64,000 nucleotides of DNA, from NCBI GenBank assembly GCA_964370755.1, contig CAYJKL010000002.1, positions 1 to 64,000 on the forward strand. Direction: 5' to 3'. The notes beneath the pieces were generated by a model, which was not told the DNA's origin, ran no database searches, and was given only the letters and a program-made list of their open reading frames with translations. This document shows, piece after piece, positions 1-9,239 of the stretch. Origin of the DNA: CAKOSP01 sp964370755. Its GTDB lineage: Bacteria; Bacillota_I; Bacilli_A; RF39; UBA660. The stretch's first letter is position 1. Each line of letters starts with the position of its first letter. A program made the position numbers and the translations under genes.

Positions 1-98
1 GCTTTTCTTCTAGCTTTTTTATTCATCATGAAGTATGCAGTTGCTCCTCCAACAAGTCCTAAAGCTAGTCCGCCAACGATCATATTTTTCTTTCTCAT
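1..98 (-). CDS. Small membrane protein, YtxH-like (partial, cut by window edge)
   Basis: The ATG at 96-98 is preceded by a good ribosome binding site (TGAGGTG at 104-110). The 32 visible codons begin MRKKNMIVGGLALGLVGG: a short basic start, a Gly/Ala-rich membrane segment at about residues 7-24, then a basic Asn-Lys-Lys-Ala-Arg-Arg-Lys stretch. This organisation is typical of YtxH-like and other small single-pass stress or envelope proteins, but the rest lies outside the window, so the family is a guess. It is the gene downstream of recD2 on the same strand. Confidence 0.55.
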   Translation of the reverse strand, partial: MRKKNMIVGGLALGLVGGATAYFMMNKKARRK

Positions 99-123
99 TT
101 TAACACCTCAGTATTATTATGGA

Positions 124-2307
124 TTAGTTTTCAATTATTATACTTTGTAGTTGTTCTTTTAAAGTTGAATTTCTAAAATCACTACGATTATTCATAACAC
201 CTTTAGCAAATACATTTGGATCTCCGAGTAGTATTAATGTCTTTTTAGCACGAGATACACCTGTATAAAGAAGTTTATTAAACATCATCATATAATACTC
301 TCTTGATACTGGCATTATTACGTGCTCAAATTCACTACCTTGTGATTTATGAATAGTTATTGCGTATGCATGTTTAATATTTTTTAAGTTTTTCTTTTCA
401 ATATGAACACTACCTTCATCAAATGCTATAGTAATCATTTGTTTAGCTCCACTAGTTATATCAGTAATGTAACCAATATCTCCGTTAAATACATTATTAT
501 CTGGATCATTTACAAGCTGAAGTACTTTATCACCTTCTCTATAAGTAATATCGTTATATACTATTTCTTTATTATCAAAGTTTCTTGGGTTGTATATTTC
601 TCTTAAAATTATATTTAAGTTATCTATTCCATTTTGACCTTTGTACATAGGTGCAAGCACTTGCATATTTTCTTCATTTAAACCTTTTTCTTTTGCTCTT
701 GTTATAACATCTTTTAAGACACTATGAAGCTGATCGCTATCACAGTTTATAAAATTATAATCATCTTTTTTACTAAGAAAATCCTCTTCAAGTTCTCCAT
801 TTTTTATTTCTTTTGCTAAATATGGTATAAAAGAATTATCACTTTGTCTGTATATTTTAGTAAGTGATATAAAGTTAAATAAATCACTTTCTATTAAGTT
901 ATTTAATACTTGACCTGCACTTACTGATGGAAGCTGAAAAGCATCTCCTACTAAAATAAGCTGAGCATCTTTTCTAAGGGCTTTAAGTAAACTTGAAAAA
1001 AGTTTAACATCAATCATTGATGCTTCATCTACTACTACAAATTTATGACTTGTATGATTAAATTCATCAAATTCAAATGAATCAGACTCTTTATGCCATT
1101 TTAAATATCTATGTATTGTACATGCAGATAAACCAGTTGCCATACTCATTTTTTTGCTTGCTCTTCCAGTAGGCGCAATAAGCGCTATATTAGATGCTAT
1201 ATCCGAGGGCCCATACTTAGTTTCTTCTAGGTGCATCTTAAGTATCGCATTAAGTATCGTAGTCTTACCAGTACCTGGCCCCCCTGATATTATAGTAACA
1301 TTATTAGAAAGAGCTTTTTTAATAGCACTTTCTTGTGTTTTGTCATAGTCTATTTTTAGTTTTTCTTCTAGATTTTTTATTTTTTCTTCGAAGTCTTTTA
1401 TTTTTGCTACATTGTTTTGACATAAAAATTTCAAGTTGTCTGCTACTGCTTTTTCTGCTTCATAATATTCATTTAAATATACTTTGTCATCAATTATAAT
1501 TATATGACCATCTTTTTTTAGACTATCTAAAACAGTTTCGAACTTTTCACTAGAAATATTTACATTATATAAAGAAGATAAATATTTTATAATTAACTCT
1601 TTATCATAGTATGTGTGACCTTCACTAAAACTTATGTTTTCCATAGCTTCTAAAGCACAGTGATAAACTCTAGTCTCTGATGATGGGTCGTTTTTACACT
1701 GAAATAAATGATCTAATTTTTTGAAATCTATAACTTCTTTTAATCTGTAAAAATCACTTTCAATTACTTTTTCTGTTTTATCTTTAAATTTATTTATTAT
1801 TTTAGCTGATTCTTCTACCGAAAAACCAATTCCTTCTAATTTTATTATTAAATCACTTGTTTTATCATAACTAATAACTGAGTCATGTATTTTTTGTGCT
1901 TTTTTTTCCGTCATTCCAGGTATTTTTAAAATATTTTCATATTCTTTTATTTTAATTAGGGAATCTTTTCCATACATTTCCACTATTGCTTCAGCAGTTT
2001 TAACTCCGCATCCACTAACGAAAGAGCTTTTTAGAAATTCTAATATTTTATCTTCTGTAGATGGCATAACCATACAATAATTAGTTGTATTAAGTTGGTA
2101 TCTTTTGTATTTAGGATTTAGTACATAGTCACCAGATAGTTCCATTAAAACATCATATTTCAAATCAAAAAAGTTACCTACAATTTGTATCGTGGTATTT
2201 TCTATATTAGGAACGTCACTTGTTTTTACTCTAAAAAGAGCTACTGTATACCCGTTATCTTCATTTTGATAAATAATATTTTTAATTTTACCAGTTAGTT
2301 TAGCCAT
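124..2307 (-). CDS. recD2: RecD2-type ATP-dependent 5'-3' DNA helicase (SF1B)
   Basis: RecD2 is a DNA helicase of the RecD family that acts without RecBC; in Bacillus it is linked to repair and fork maintenance. The 727 residues show an N-terminal OB-like domain, helix-hairpin-helix repeats (about 95-145), Walker A GGPGTGKT near residue 341, Walker B VVDEASMID, and C-terminal motifs ITIHKSQGSEF and YTGVSRAKK (motifs V/VI). This is slightly shorter than the roughly 800-residue Bacillus protein. The start is supported by AGAAGGTGAT just upstream. An extended -10 (TGATATAAT, 2326-2334) lies right before the gene, after the terminator of the upstream gene. Confidence 0.95.
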   Translation of the reverse strand: MAKLTGKIKNIIYQNEDNGYTVALFRVKTSDVPNIENTTIQIVGNFFDLKYDVLMELSGDYVLNPKYKRYQLNTTNYCMVMPSTEDKILEFLKSSFVSGCGVKTAEAIVEMYGKDSLIKIKEYENILKIPGMTEKKAQKIHDSVISYDKTSDLIIKLEGIGFSVEESAKIINKFKDKTEKVIESDFYRLKEVIDFKKLDHLFQCKNDPSSETRVYHCALEAMENISFSEGHTYYDKELIIKYLSSLYNVNISSEKFETVLDSLKKDGHIIIIDDKVYLNEYYEAEKAVADNLKFLCQNNVAKIKDFEEKIKNLEEKLKIDYDKTQESAIKKALSNNVTIISGGPGTGKTTILNAILKMHLEETKYGPSDIASNIALIAPTGRASKKMSMATGLSACTIHRYLKWHKESDSFEFDEFNHTSHKFVVVDEASMIDVKLFSSLLKALRKDAQLILVGDAFQLPSVSAGQVLNNLIESDLFNFISLTKIYRQSDNSFIPYLAKEIKNGELEEDFLSKKDDYNFINCDSDQLHSVLKDVITRAKEKGLNEENMQVLAPMYKGQNGIDNLNIILREIYNPRNFDNKEIVYNDITYREGDKVLQLVNDPDNNVFNGDIGYITDITSGAKQMITIAFDEGSVHIEKKNLKNIKHAYAITIHKSQGSEFEHVIMPVSREYYMMMFNKLLYTGVSRAKKTLILLGDPNVFAKGVMNNRSDFRNSTLKEQLQSIIIEN

Positions 2308-2346
2308 CTAATCACCTTCTTTCTAATTATATCAAACATTAGTTCA

Positions 2347-2373
2347 TAAAAAAAGAAAAAGTTAATTTTTCTT
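2347..2373 (-). terminator. Rho-independent terminator of the 267-residue membrane protein gene
   Basis: Read on the minus strand, AAGAAAAA pairs with TTTTTCTT around loop TTAAC, followed by six T. It overlaps the stop codon at 2372-2374, a compact arrangement repeated across this window. Confidence 0.7.
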
Positions 2374-3175
2374 ATACTTCGATATCAATATCTCTTTTTC
2401 TTTGTACTGGTTTTTCTGACTCTTTAACTAGTTCTTCTATTTTTTTATTTAATCTTTCACTTTCATTTATTAAATAAGATATTTCTTCTCTAGCACCTTT
2501 TTGAGCGTATCTACTTAATTTATAAGCTGCATACCCTACTAATGTACTAAATAAAGCGTATATAGTTGTAATCGAATTATTTACTGCAGAAGTTTCTAAA
2601 ATAGTTCTTACTTTTTCTGCATTAAAACCTGTTTCATAGTACATAAATGAGCCGTTGCTATTTTCACTCGTCATATCAATACCATATATAAGTTCGTACT
2701 CACTATCTAATTGTTCTATTGCGTTTAATAGCATTGTAACATCGTTATTTAGTACTGCTAAATCAATCTTTTGTTCAAATAACTCTTCGTTTTTCACTTT
2801 GAAAGGCACAACTGTTCTTTCATATCCACCATCAAGTGTTGCACTCCAAGGTTCAACTATATAACCGTCTTCTGTAGTTAGTGTATTACTTTCAAAATCA
2901 TAGTATTCTGTAATTGGTTCTTTATTTGGTTCATGAGTAGTTTTATAAAACCCACCTACTGTTATTTCTTCCCTAACAAATGGTAACTTCCCATGTTTTG
3001 TTTCAGGGTTTTCTTTAGTACTAAAGTATAGAGATGCATAAGTTCCGAGTGCCCCAAATAATACACCTACAACTGTACTTGCTATTGTAAGTGATTTACA
3101 GATTTTTTTGTTTCTTTCTATTAGTTTTTCTAAATTAAGTAATTCAATTTTTTTATTTTCTATTTCTTCTTCCAT
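2372..3175 (-). CDS. Membrane protein with coiled-coil ends, unknown function
   Basis: No family recognised. The 267-residue protein has a charged, helical N-terminus (1-25), a membrane segment at about 28-50, a roughly 150-residue polar domain containing VGGFYKTTHEPN, a second hydrophobic segment near 202-220, and a C-terminal Glu/Lys-rich coiled coil ending in a basic tail. Both ends are probably cytoplasmic with the middle domain outside the cell. The start has a strong AAAGGAGA site. It lies 24 bases downstream of mtaB and may be cotranscribed with it, ending in its own terminator. Confidence 0.8.
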   Translation of the reverse strand: MEEEIENKKIELLNLEKLIERNKKICKSLTIASTVVGVLFGALGTYASLYFSTKENPETKHGKLPFVREEITVGGFYKTTHEPNKEPITEYYDFESNTLTTEDGYIVEPWSATLDGGYERTVVPFKVKNEELFEQKIDLAVLNNDVTMLLNAIEQLDSEYELIYGIDMTSENSNGSFMYYETGFNAEKVRTILETSAVNNSITTIYALFSTLVGYAAYKLSRYAQKGAREEISYLINESERLNKKIEELVKESEKPVQRKRDIDIEV

Positions 3176-3199
3176 ACATTCTCCTTTTAGTGAGAAATA

Positions 3200-4441
3200 T
3201 TATATCATAATGTTTTCTTTTGTTACAACTATTTTTTGAATTTCATTTCTTTTGTATTCTTTAGAACATTTTATTTTCAAAAAATTACTTGTGTGTCCAC
3301 TTGAGTAATTTTCTTTTTCTTCCTCGATTAGAACTTTTAATTCTTCTCCTATAAATTTATTTGAGTATAAAATTTCAAGTTCATTTGATAGTTCTATAAG
3401 TTTTTTACTTCTACTTTTTATATCTGTTTGATTTACATGTTCATCCATTTTACTAGCTATTGTTCCATTTCTATCGGAATACGGAAAAACATGTATTTTA
3501 GAAAACTTTATTTTTTCACAAAAATCCATCGTATCAATAAAGTCTTCTTCAGTTTCATATGGATGACCTACTATTACATCCGTTGATATATTTATATTTG
3601 GTCTAACACTTCTGATTTCATTTATTTTATTTTCGTAGAATTCTAAATTATATTTTCTATTCATTCTTTTAAGTATTTTATCACTACCTGCTTGAAGTGG
3701 GATATGCATGTGATCACATACTATATCATTATTTTTTAAAAGAGTAATAAAGTCTTCTTTAAGTTCAGTAATTTCTATACTAGATATTCTTACTCTTTTT
3801 ATACTTTCTATTTTGCTAATTTCATTTATTAATGAAACTAAATTTGGGTATGAACCAGTATGTATTCCAGTTAAAACTATTTCTTTAAAGCCTTTTGATG
3901 CAAGATTTGTAGCTTCTTTAATTACTTCATCAAACTCTTTAAATCTAACTTTACCTCTTACGTACGGAATAACGCAGTAAGAACAATAGTTTTCACAGCC
4001 ATCTTGAATTTTGATGTATGCTCTTACTTGACTAAAGTCTTCGATAAACATATTTTCAAAAGAAAACTCACTTGGATTACAGATATTTATTAAATGCTTA
4101 TTATCTTTTTTATATTCTTTAATTAGCTCAGGTATAATCGATTTATCTTTTGTACCAAGTATAATATCTATATTCATTTTTTCATATTCATCTTTATTAT
4201 TTTGCGTACTGCATCCGCATACTATAAATAACGCTTTTGCATTTTCTCTTTTTATTTTCCTAGCAGTTTTCAAACATTTATTATCACTTGTGTTTGTTAC
4301 ACTACAAGTATTAAGTATTACTACGTCTGCCTTATTTATTTCTTTAACTTCAAAAAAATCCTCTTTTAAAAGGGATTCTCTAATAAACTGTGATTCATAA
4401 AGGTTTACTTTACAACCAATAGTTTCTATATAAAACTTCAT
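3200..4441 (-). CDS. mtaB: tRNA t6A37 methylthiotransferase MtaB (radical SAM)
   Basis: MtaB converts t6A to ms2t6A at position 37 of ANN-decoding tRNAs, using two 4Fe-4S clusters. The 413 residues carry the three conserved N-terminal cysteines of the UPF0004 domain (TIGCKVN, LNTCSVTN, VCGCST), the radical-SAM CxxxCxxC in GCENYCSYCVIPYVRGK (about residues 147-163), and a C-terminal TRAM-like tail. The IGCKVNLYESQ start and the YVRG sequence favour MtaB over MiaB or RimO. The start codon has a GGGGG ribosome binding site. The upstream membrane protein gene ends 11 bases before it. Confidence 0.93.
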   Translation of the reverse strand: MKFYIETIGCKVNLYESQFIRESLLKEDFFEVKEINKADVVILNTCSVTNTSDNKCLKTARKIKRENAKALFIVCGCSTQNNKDEYEKMNIDIILGTKDKSIIPELIKEYKKDNKHLINICNPSEFSFENMFIEDFSQVRAYIKIQDGCENYCSYCVIPYVRGKVRFKEFDEVIKEATNLASKGFKEIVLTGIHTGSYPNLVSLINEISKIESIKRVRISSIEITELKEDFITLLKNNDIVCDHMHIPLQAGSDKILKRMNRKYNLEFYENKINEIRSVRPNINISTDVIVGHPYETEEDFIDTMDFCEKIKFSKIHVFPYSDRNGTIASKMDEHVNQTDIKSRSKKLIELSNELEILYSNKFIGEELKVLIEEEKENYSSGHTSNFLKIKCSKEYKRNEIQKIVVTKENIMI

Positions 4442-4451
4442 AATTTTCCCC

Positions 4452-4937
4452 CTAGCTTAATATAGATTTTAAATTTTTAAGAGCTTTTAAAAACTCTTCT
4501 TCTTTATGATAACTAATTACCCTTACGTTTTCTATTGTTGGTTTAATTTCTTTTTTAGAAAGCATATTATCTAGATTAACTTGTTTTACTATAACGTCAT
4601 CTAATTTTTTTTCTTCTAAATAATTAATATCATATGTTTTACTTTTCTTTACTAGTTCATCATAACTAATAATTGCTTTATCTTCTTGTTCTTTTTCAAA
4701 TGTAGTAAATCTTACATTTTCTTTTTCAACATCTTTTTTAATTGCTTCATTTATAAGTTCAAGCTCACTTTTTACTCTTACTGGTTCATCAGCTTTTTTA
4801 AGAACTTCTTCATTTAATTTAATAAAGTACATTAAAGTTACGATTAAAATGAGCAACACAATAATTGCAAAAAAGAAAGCGTAATCTATAAATGTTAATG
4901 TTTCCATGAAACTAGATATATCTTTAAATATGCCCAT
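4452..4937 (-). CDS. Single-pass membrane protein, unknown function
   Basis: No family recognised. The 161 residues begin with a short amphipathic stretch and one clear membrane segment (about 18-38, AFFFAIIVLLILIVTLMYF), followed by a highly charged Lys/Glu-rich cytoplasmic region of low complexity. It ends only 11 bases before mtaB, so the two are likely cotranscribed. The start is supported by GGTGAGAAA before the ATG. The charged tail resembles small cytosolic scaffold proteins of Firmicutes, but nothing in the sequence fixes a role. Confidence 0.8.
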   Translation of the reverse strand: MGIFKDISSFMETLTFIDYAFFFAIIVLLILIVTLMYFIKLNEEVLKKADEPVRVKSELELINEAIKKDVEKENVRFTTFEKEQEDKAIISYDELVKKSKTYDINYLEEKKLDDVIVKQVNLDNMLSKKEIKPTIENVRVISYHKEEEFLKALKNLKSILS

Positions 4938-4991
4938 TTTCTCACCTACCTCTTTATTGTACTACAAAAAGAAAAAAAAAGTAAGTATTAT

Positions 4992-5027
4992 GTAAAAAGT
5001 TTACAAACCACATTGTAAACTTTTTAC
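4992..5027 (-). terminator. Strong hairpin terminator after the 406-residue surface protein gene
   Basis: A perfect 15-bp inverted repeat (GTAAAAAGTTTACAA and its complement, loop of six) sits directly after the stop codon of the minus-strand gene. The U-rich part lies within the 3' arm (CTTTTTAC), so termination efficiency is uncertain, but the stem is unusually long. Confidence 0.6.
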
Positions 5028-5030
5028 TAT

Positions 5031-6251
5031 TTAATTAGTCAACACTGTATAAGGATCATCAAAAGTTCCATTTCCTTCGATACTTACATTTTTCGAAATA
5101 TTTATTACTGGTCTTATACCGTTTAAAGACGTTCCTACACTTTCACTTATTTCTCCCGTGCTAGTTATTATAAATGGACTATACTGAAATTCTGTCATTG
5201 AAGAACCACTCATTAAAAAGTAGTCATCTTGTATATTTTCATTTGATAAATATGTAAGGGCATTTCCTCCGATTATAGATAATCCTGCATAAAGTGCTTC
5301 ATCTATTGTAAGTAAACCAATTTTTGTATTTATTTCTTCTCCTAAACAGTTATATGATGCAACCATATCTACATTTGCTCTATTATATGCAGCTAGTGTT
5401 AAATTATCTGAATTTACTACTGAGTTATCATTACAAAAATTTTGATTTGATATAAAATCAGAATAATATTCTAAATATGTTTCATACCATTTTTCAAGTT
5501 CTATTTTTGCTCCTGATAATTTAAATTCATAACCAGATGAATCATTATAATATGGATAAAGAGTTTCAATTTCAGTATTTAAAACTAGTTTGACTGATCC
5601 ATCACTATTTATTCTTACTACTCTCCATAAAAGATCTGCAAAACTAACATAATTACTCGTAACAGCACCTCTAAAATAATAAGTATAACCACCTTCTACT
5701 GCTTCTTTAATTAATCCCTCATCTGTTGTTGCAACTTCTTTAGCTACACTTGTTAAAGGAGTATCGATAACTGTGTTATTTGAAATTATTATTTCATTAA
5801 ATGTATTGTTTAAAACTTCTTTAATTACTACAATTTCACCACTTAATATTTTTCCATTTTCATATCTTACATTTAAAGTAAATTCATGTGTGTCACCCGG
5901 CTCTATTAGTATGAAATCTGTTATTTGTTCATTTTTAACAAGTCCTTCAAGAGAGTATTCTTTATTTGATGTAAGAATGAACTCTGCGTCATAGTTTGTT
6001 TCAACTTGATTTAAAGATACATAAAAGTATTCTGCAACTGTTCCATTATTTGTTACATCAAACCTTATATCTTCATAATTTTTATCACTAAACTCTTTAC
6101 TATCAACATAATTTATTGATAAAGGAGCATCAACTTCGATACTTCCTGGAGTTAGTACCTCTAAATATATATAATAAACCACAAAAAGACCAATGCACAT
6201 CATTAGCAGTGTACCAATAAACGTAAGTGGTATTTTAAATCTTTTTCTCAT
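5031..6251 (-). CDS. Membrane-anchored extracytoplasmic protein with WRVVRIN / GxGTxxDPYxV module
   Basis: The 406-residue protein starts with basic residues and one membrane segment (about 7-30), then an extracellular beta-rich domain. The C-terminal half contains LLWRVVRINSDGSVKLVL and ends in GIRPVINISK...GNGTFDDPYTV. The same architecture (RIIGYFDNGNGYEMKLIRN and LPVMYLS...GGTGSSADPFIV) occurs in the surface protein at 32367-33779, so the two are paralogues; this module resembles DUF6273-type domains. Function is unknown; display on the cell surface is inferred. The ATG has no Shine-Dalgarno and lies six bases from a near-consensus -10, suggesting leaderless translation. Confidence 0.82.
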   Translation of the reverse strand: MRKRFKIPLTFIGTLLMMCIGLFVVYYIYLEVLTPGSIEVDAPLSINYVDSKEFSDKNYEDIRFDVTNNGTVAEYFYVSLNQVETNYDAEFILTSNKEYSLEGLVKNEQITDFILIEPGDTHEFTLNVRYENGKILSGEIVVIKEVLNNTFNEIIISNNTVIDTPLTSVAKEVATTDEGLIKEAVEGGYTYYFRGAVTSNYVSFADLLWRVVRINSDGSVKLVLNTEIETLYPYYNDSSGYEFKLSGAKIELEKWYETYLEYYSDFISNQNFCNDNSVVNSDNLTLAAYNRANVDMVASYNCLGEEINTKIGLLTIDEALYAGLSIIGGNALTYLSNENIQDDYFLMSGSSMTEFQYSPFIITSTGEISESVGTSLNGIRPVINISKNVSIEGNGTFDDPYTVLTN

Positions 6252-6257
6252 ATTATA

Positions 6258-6286
6258 AGTATACTTTGAGTTTACGGTAAAGTCAA
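6258..6286 (-). promoter_or_regulatory. Sigma-A promoter giving a probable leaderless mRNA
   Basis: On the minus strand, TTGACT (6281-6286), a 17-base spacer and TATACT (6258-6263) lie directly before the ATG of the 406-residue protein (6249-6251). Only TATAAT separates the -10 from the ATG, so transcription should begin at or next to the start codon. The -35 abuts the dnaJ terminator. Confidence 0.7.
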
Positions 6287-6287
6287 T

Positions 6288-6312
6288 AAAAAAACAAGAC
6301 TTACATCTTGTT
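6288..6312 (-). terminator. Terminator of the heat-shock operon (after dnaJ)
   Basis: ACAAGA and TCTTGT form a hairpin with a six-base loop, followed on the minus strand by seven T. It begins within the last codons of dnaJ and closes the hrcA-dnaJ transcription unit. Confidence 0.8.
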
Positions 6313-7423
6313 ATAAATATTTATTAAAAAGTTTAAATGCATTATCATTGTCTAAATCTGTTTTCATTAAATCTTTAAATAAATCTTTTTGTTTTCTACT
6401 TAATTTTTCAGGAATTATAACATTAATAACTGCGTACATATCTCCTTTGTGAGATGACCTTACATTTTTAACGCCTTTTCCTTTAAGTTTTAGTTTTGTA
6501 TAATTTTGTGTTCCAGCATCTATGTCTAAATAAACATTTCCGTGTGGTGTTGGAATTTCTTTTTTAACACCAAGCGCAGCTTCTGCTACTGTAATTGGTA
6601 CTTCAAGATAAATGTCGTCTCCTTCCCTTTCAAAAAGAGGATGACCTTTTACTCTAAACTGTAAGTAGATATCTCCAGCAGGTCCACCTTGGTGTCCCTT
6701 TTGTCCTTTTCCACTCATTCTAAGTTCGTGACCATTATCAATTCCTTCAGGCACTGTTATTGTTACCGTTTTATTTTTAGATACTCTACCAGTTCCCTTA
6801 CATGAATTACATTTAGTTTCGTATGATTTACCTTTTCCTTTACAAGTAGGACAAGTTTTTTGTGTTTGCATCATTCCAAAAAGAGTAGCTTGCTCCTGGA
6901 TAACTTTACCATGACCTCCGCAAGTAGAACATGTACTTTCACCAAAGCCACCTTTTCCACTGCAGTTTTCACAGTCGTCTTCAAGATCTAATTTAACATC
7001 TTTTTCACAACCAAATATTGCTTCTTCAAAAGTTAAATCAATAGCGATTCTCATATCAGCTCCGCGTCTTGCTCCGCCGGCACTTCTGCCACCAAAACCA
7101 CCGAAACCTCCAGAGAAACCACCGCCAAAGAAATCTCTTAGAATTGAATCTAAATCTATATCTCCTGGATCAAATCCTCCGTGCCCTGCGCCAAATCCAC
7201 CTGGTCCATCCGCTGTACCAAATTGGTCATAATTTCTTCTTTTAGTTTCATCTGATAATACTGCGTACGCTTCACCAATTTCTTTGAATTTAGCTTCTGC
7301 TCCTGCTTCTTTATTTTTATCAGGATGATATTCTTTAGCAAGTTTTCTAAACGCTGATTTTATTTCGGCATCACTAGCAGTTTTTTCTACCCCTAAAGTT
7401 TTATAATAATCTTTTTTATTCAT
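6311..7423 (-). CDS. dnaJ: Chaperone protein DnaJ
   Basis: DnaJ is the co-chaperone that delivers substrates to DnaK and stimulates its ATPase. The 370 residues show the J domain with HPD (YHPDKN, about 33-38), a Gly/Phe-rich linker (about 75-115), and four CxxCxGxG zinc motifs (CENCSGKG, CSTCGGHG, CPTCKGKG, CNSCKGTG). The C-terminal substrate-binding domains follow. It starts two bases after the pepF stop, so it is translated from the same mRNA, and ends in the operon terminator. Confidence 0.97.
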   Translation of the reverse strand: MNKKDYYKTLGVEKTASDAEIKSAFRKLAKEYHPDKNKEAGAEAKFKEIGEAYAVLSDETKRRNYDQFGTADGPGGFGAGHGGFDPGDIDLDSILRDFFGGGFSGGFGGFGGRSAGGARRGADMRIAIDLTFEEAIFGCEKDVKLDLEDDCENCSGKGGFGESTCSTCGGHGKVIQEQATLFGMMQTQKTCPTCKGKGKSYETKCNSCKGTGRVSKNKTVTITVPEGIDNGHELRMSGKGQKGHQGGPAGDIYLQFRVKGHPLFEREGDDIYLEVPITVAEAALGVKKEIPTPHGNVYLDIDAGTQNYTKLKLKGKGVKNVRSSHKGDMYAVINVIIPEKLSRKQKDLFKDLMKTDLDNDNAFKLFNKYL

Positions 7424-7425
7424 TT

Positions 7426-9192
7426 TTAATTTTCTTCCTTACTATAGTATAATTCTTCAAAATCATCTATTGTTCTTTCAAATATTCTAAATGCTCTTTT
7501 ATATGATCTTGCATTAAGTATATCAACATCAACTGATTTTAAAGCTTTTATTGGATTAACTGTTTTTCCAAGTTTTAAGAATTTAATATAATTATCAATT
7601 GCTCCATCATTTTTATTCCAAATGTCTTCTGCAATAATAAGAGCAGCAATATAACCTGTTGCATACTGATAAATATAATATTTACCTAGCATCCCACTCA
7701 TTCTTATCCACTCTTTTTTAGCCATTTCTAAGCCATCAATATTATCTTTGTAATATTTTTTTAAAAGTTTAGTGTATTCATTATCTAAATATTCAGAAGT
7801 AAGCATTACACCTGATGCATTAGTTTCATGAATTATTTTTTCAAACTCAGCAAACATAGTTGCTTTTCTTATTACAAATTCAAAGTCTTTTAATCTGTCT
7901 TCTAAAAGTGTTAATTTTTCTTCTTTGCTTTTAGCTAGTTTATGCATATATTTATTTAAGAGTAACTCATTTACTTGACTTGCTACTTCTAAAACAAATA
8001 TAGATGGTTCATAATTTACAAATTCGTTGTTTTCTTTCGAATAATCAAAATGTACTGCATGACCAATTTCATGAGCAAGTGTAGATAAGTCTTTAAGAGT
8101 ATTTTTATAATTTAAAAACACATAAGATTTATCACTATAAATGCTTGTTGTGTACGCAATTTCCTTTTTATTATTTTTAGGAAATGCATCTATTCTATTT
8201 TCACTAAATATTTTATTAGCTTTGGCACTATATTCTCCGCCAAAGTTTAAAAATGTTGCAAGTACTAAATCCCTTGCTTCTGCAAATGTATATTCTTTTT
8301 CATTTACATTAGTTAGAGGTGCACTAGTATCATATAATTTTAAATCTTTTATTCCCATTAATTTACTTCTAAGATTCCAATATTTATCGAATGTAGGTAA
8401 ATTAAGTTTTATGTTTTTAATTAACGAATCGTAAACACCGTATTCTAAATTATTTTTATCAAGTGTCATTTCTAAAGCATTTTTATATTTTTTAACACTA
8501 CTAACTTTATTATTATGAGAAATAATCCCATCTAGTAAACTAGCACTTGTAGCTGATACTTTTTCTAAAGTTTCATACATTGTTACAAACGCTTTTTTTC
8601 TAATATCTCTATCATTATTAAGCATAAAAAGTTCGTAGTTATTAATTGTTAACTCTTCTCCATTTACTTCTCCAAAATTTGTTTCAACATGAAGTAAGTT
8701 AGTAAATGCATCAACGTATCTTTTGCTACTATCTGAAAATATAGCTAAAATATTTTCGCATTCACTACTTAAAGTATGCCTTTTGTTTAAGTAAATGTTT
8801 TTAAGACTCTTTTCATATACTTTCAAATTTTCGTTTGAATCTATATAATTTTTAACGAATTTATAATCACTTTCTAATAGCTCAGGGATTAAAAATGAAG
8901 CAAGAGATGCATATTTAACATATAAAGATACAACTTTAGCAAAATTTTTACTAGATGCTGAACTTGTTAAGTTTAAATCACTTAAAAATTTACTGTAAAC
9001 ATAAAGTTTTTCAAGATAAATACTTATTGTTTCATCTAACTTTAATACATCATAAAGTTTTTCGTCACTATCAAGTATATGATTTTTATATCTTTTGATT
9101 TTTTCCATATACTTACTTACTCTAGCGCACTCCACTAAAAATTCTTTTTCGCTTTCAAAAAGCTTACTTAAATCTGCAACTTGTTTTTCCAT
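7426..9192 (-). CDS. pepF: Oligoendopeptidase F (M3B metallopeptidase)
   Basis: PepF is a cytoplasmic zinc peptidase that cuts short peptides. The zinc-binding HEIGH lies in LAHEIGHAVHF (about residue 372), with the downstream Glu of the M3 family in ANEFVNYEPS. Length (588 residues) is normal. A GTG at 9205-9207 is in frame, but the ATG at 9190-9192 has a well placed AAAGGGA and is chosen here. It sits between dnaK and dnaJ, inside the heat-shock operon, which is not the Bacillus subtilis order; a role in clearing peptides during heat stress is inferred. Confidence 0.93.
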   Translation of the reverse strand: MEKQVADLSKLFESEKEFLVECARVSKYMEKIKRYKNHILDSDEKLYDVLKLDETISIYLEKLYVYSKFLSDLNLTSSASSKNFAKVVSLYVKYASLASFLIPELLESDYKFVKNYIDSNENLKVYEKSLKNIYLNKRHTLSSECENILAIFSDSSKRYVDAFTNLLHVETNFGEVNGEELTINNYELFMLNNDRDIRKKAFVTMYETLEKVSATSASLLDGIISHNNKVSSVKKYKNALEMTLDKNNLEYGVYDSLIKNIKLNLPTFDKYWNLRSKLMGIKDLKLYDTSAPLTNVNEKEYTFAEARDLVLATFLNFGGEYSAKANKIFSENRIDAFPKNNKKEIAYTTSIYSDKSYVFLNYKNTLKDLSTLAHEIGHAVHFDYSKENNEFVNYEPSIFVLEVASQVNELLLNKYMHKLAKSKEEKLTLLEDRLKDFEFVIRKATMFAEFEKIIHETNASGVMLTSEYLDNEYTKLLKKYYKDNIDGLEMAKKEWIRMSGMLGKYYIYQYATGYIAALIIAEDIWNKNDGAIDNYIKFLKLGKTVNPIKALKSVDVDILNARSYKRAFRIFERTIDDFEELYYSKEEN

Positions 9193-9212
9193 TGTAATCC
9201 CTTTCACCGTAG

Positions 9213-9237
9213 AAAGGTTCTTATAAAAAGAACCTTT
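9213..9237 (-). other. Stem-loop between dnaK and pepF
   Basis: A perfect 10-bp inverted repeat (AAAGGTTCTT, loop of five) lies between the dnaK stop and the pepF start. On the minus strand it is followed by CTACGG rather than a T run, so it is not a canonical terminator for dnaK. It could be an mRNA processing or stability element that keeps dnaK message above the downstream genes. Confidence 0.55.
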
Positions 9238-9239
9238 TA

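Noticed and set aside
9213..9237. Terminator after dnaK
   Set aside because: Stem is strong but no T run follows on the transcribed strand, and pepF-dnaJ lie downstream in the same unit; treated as a stem-loop of another kind.
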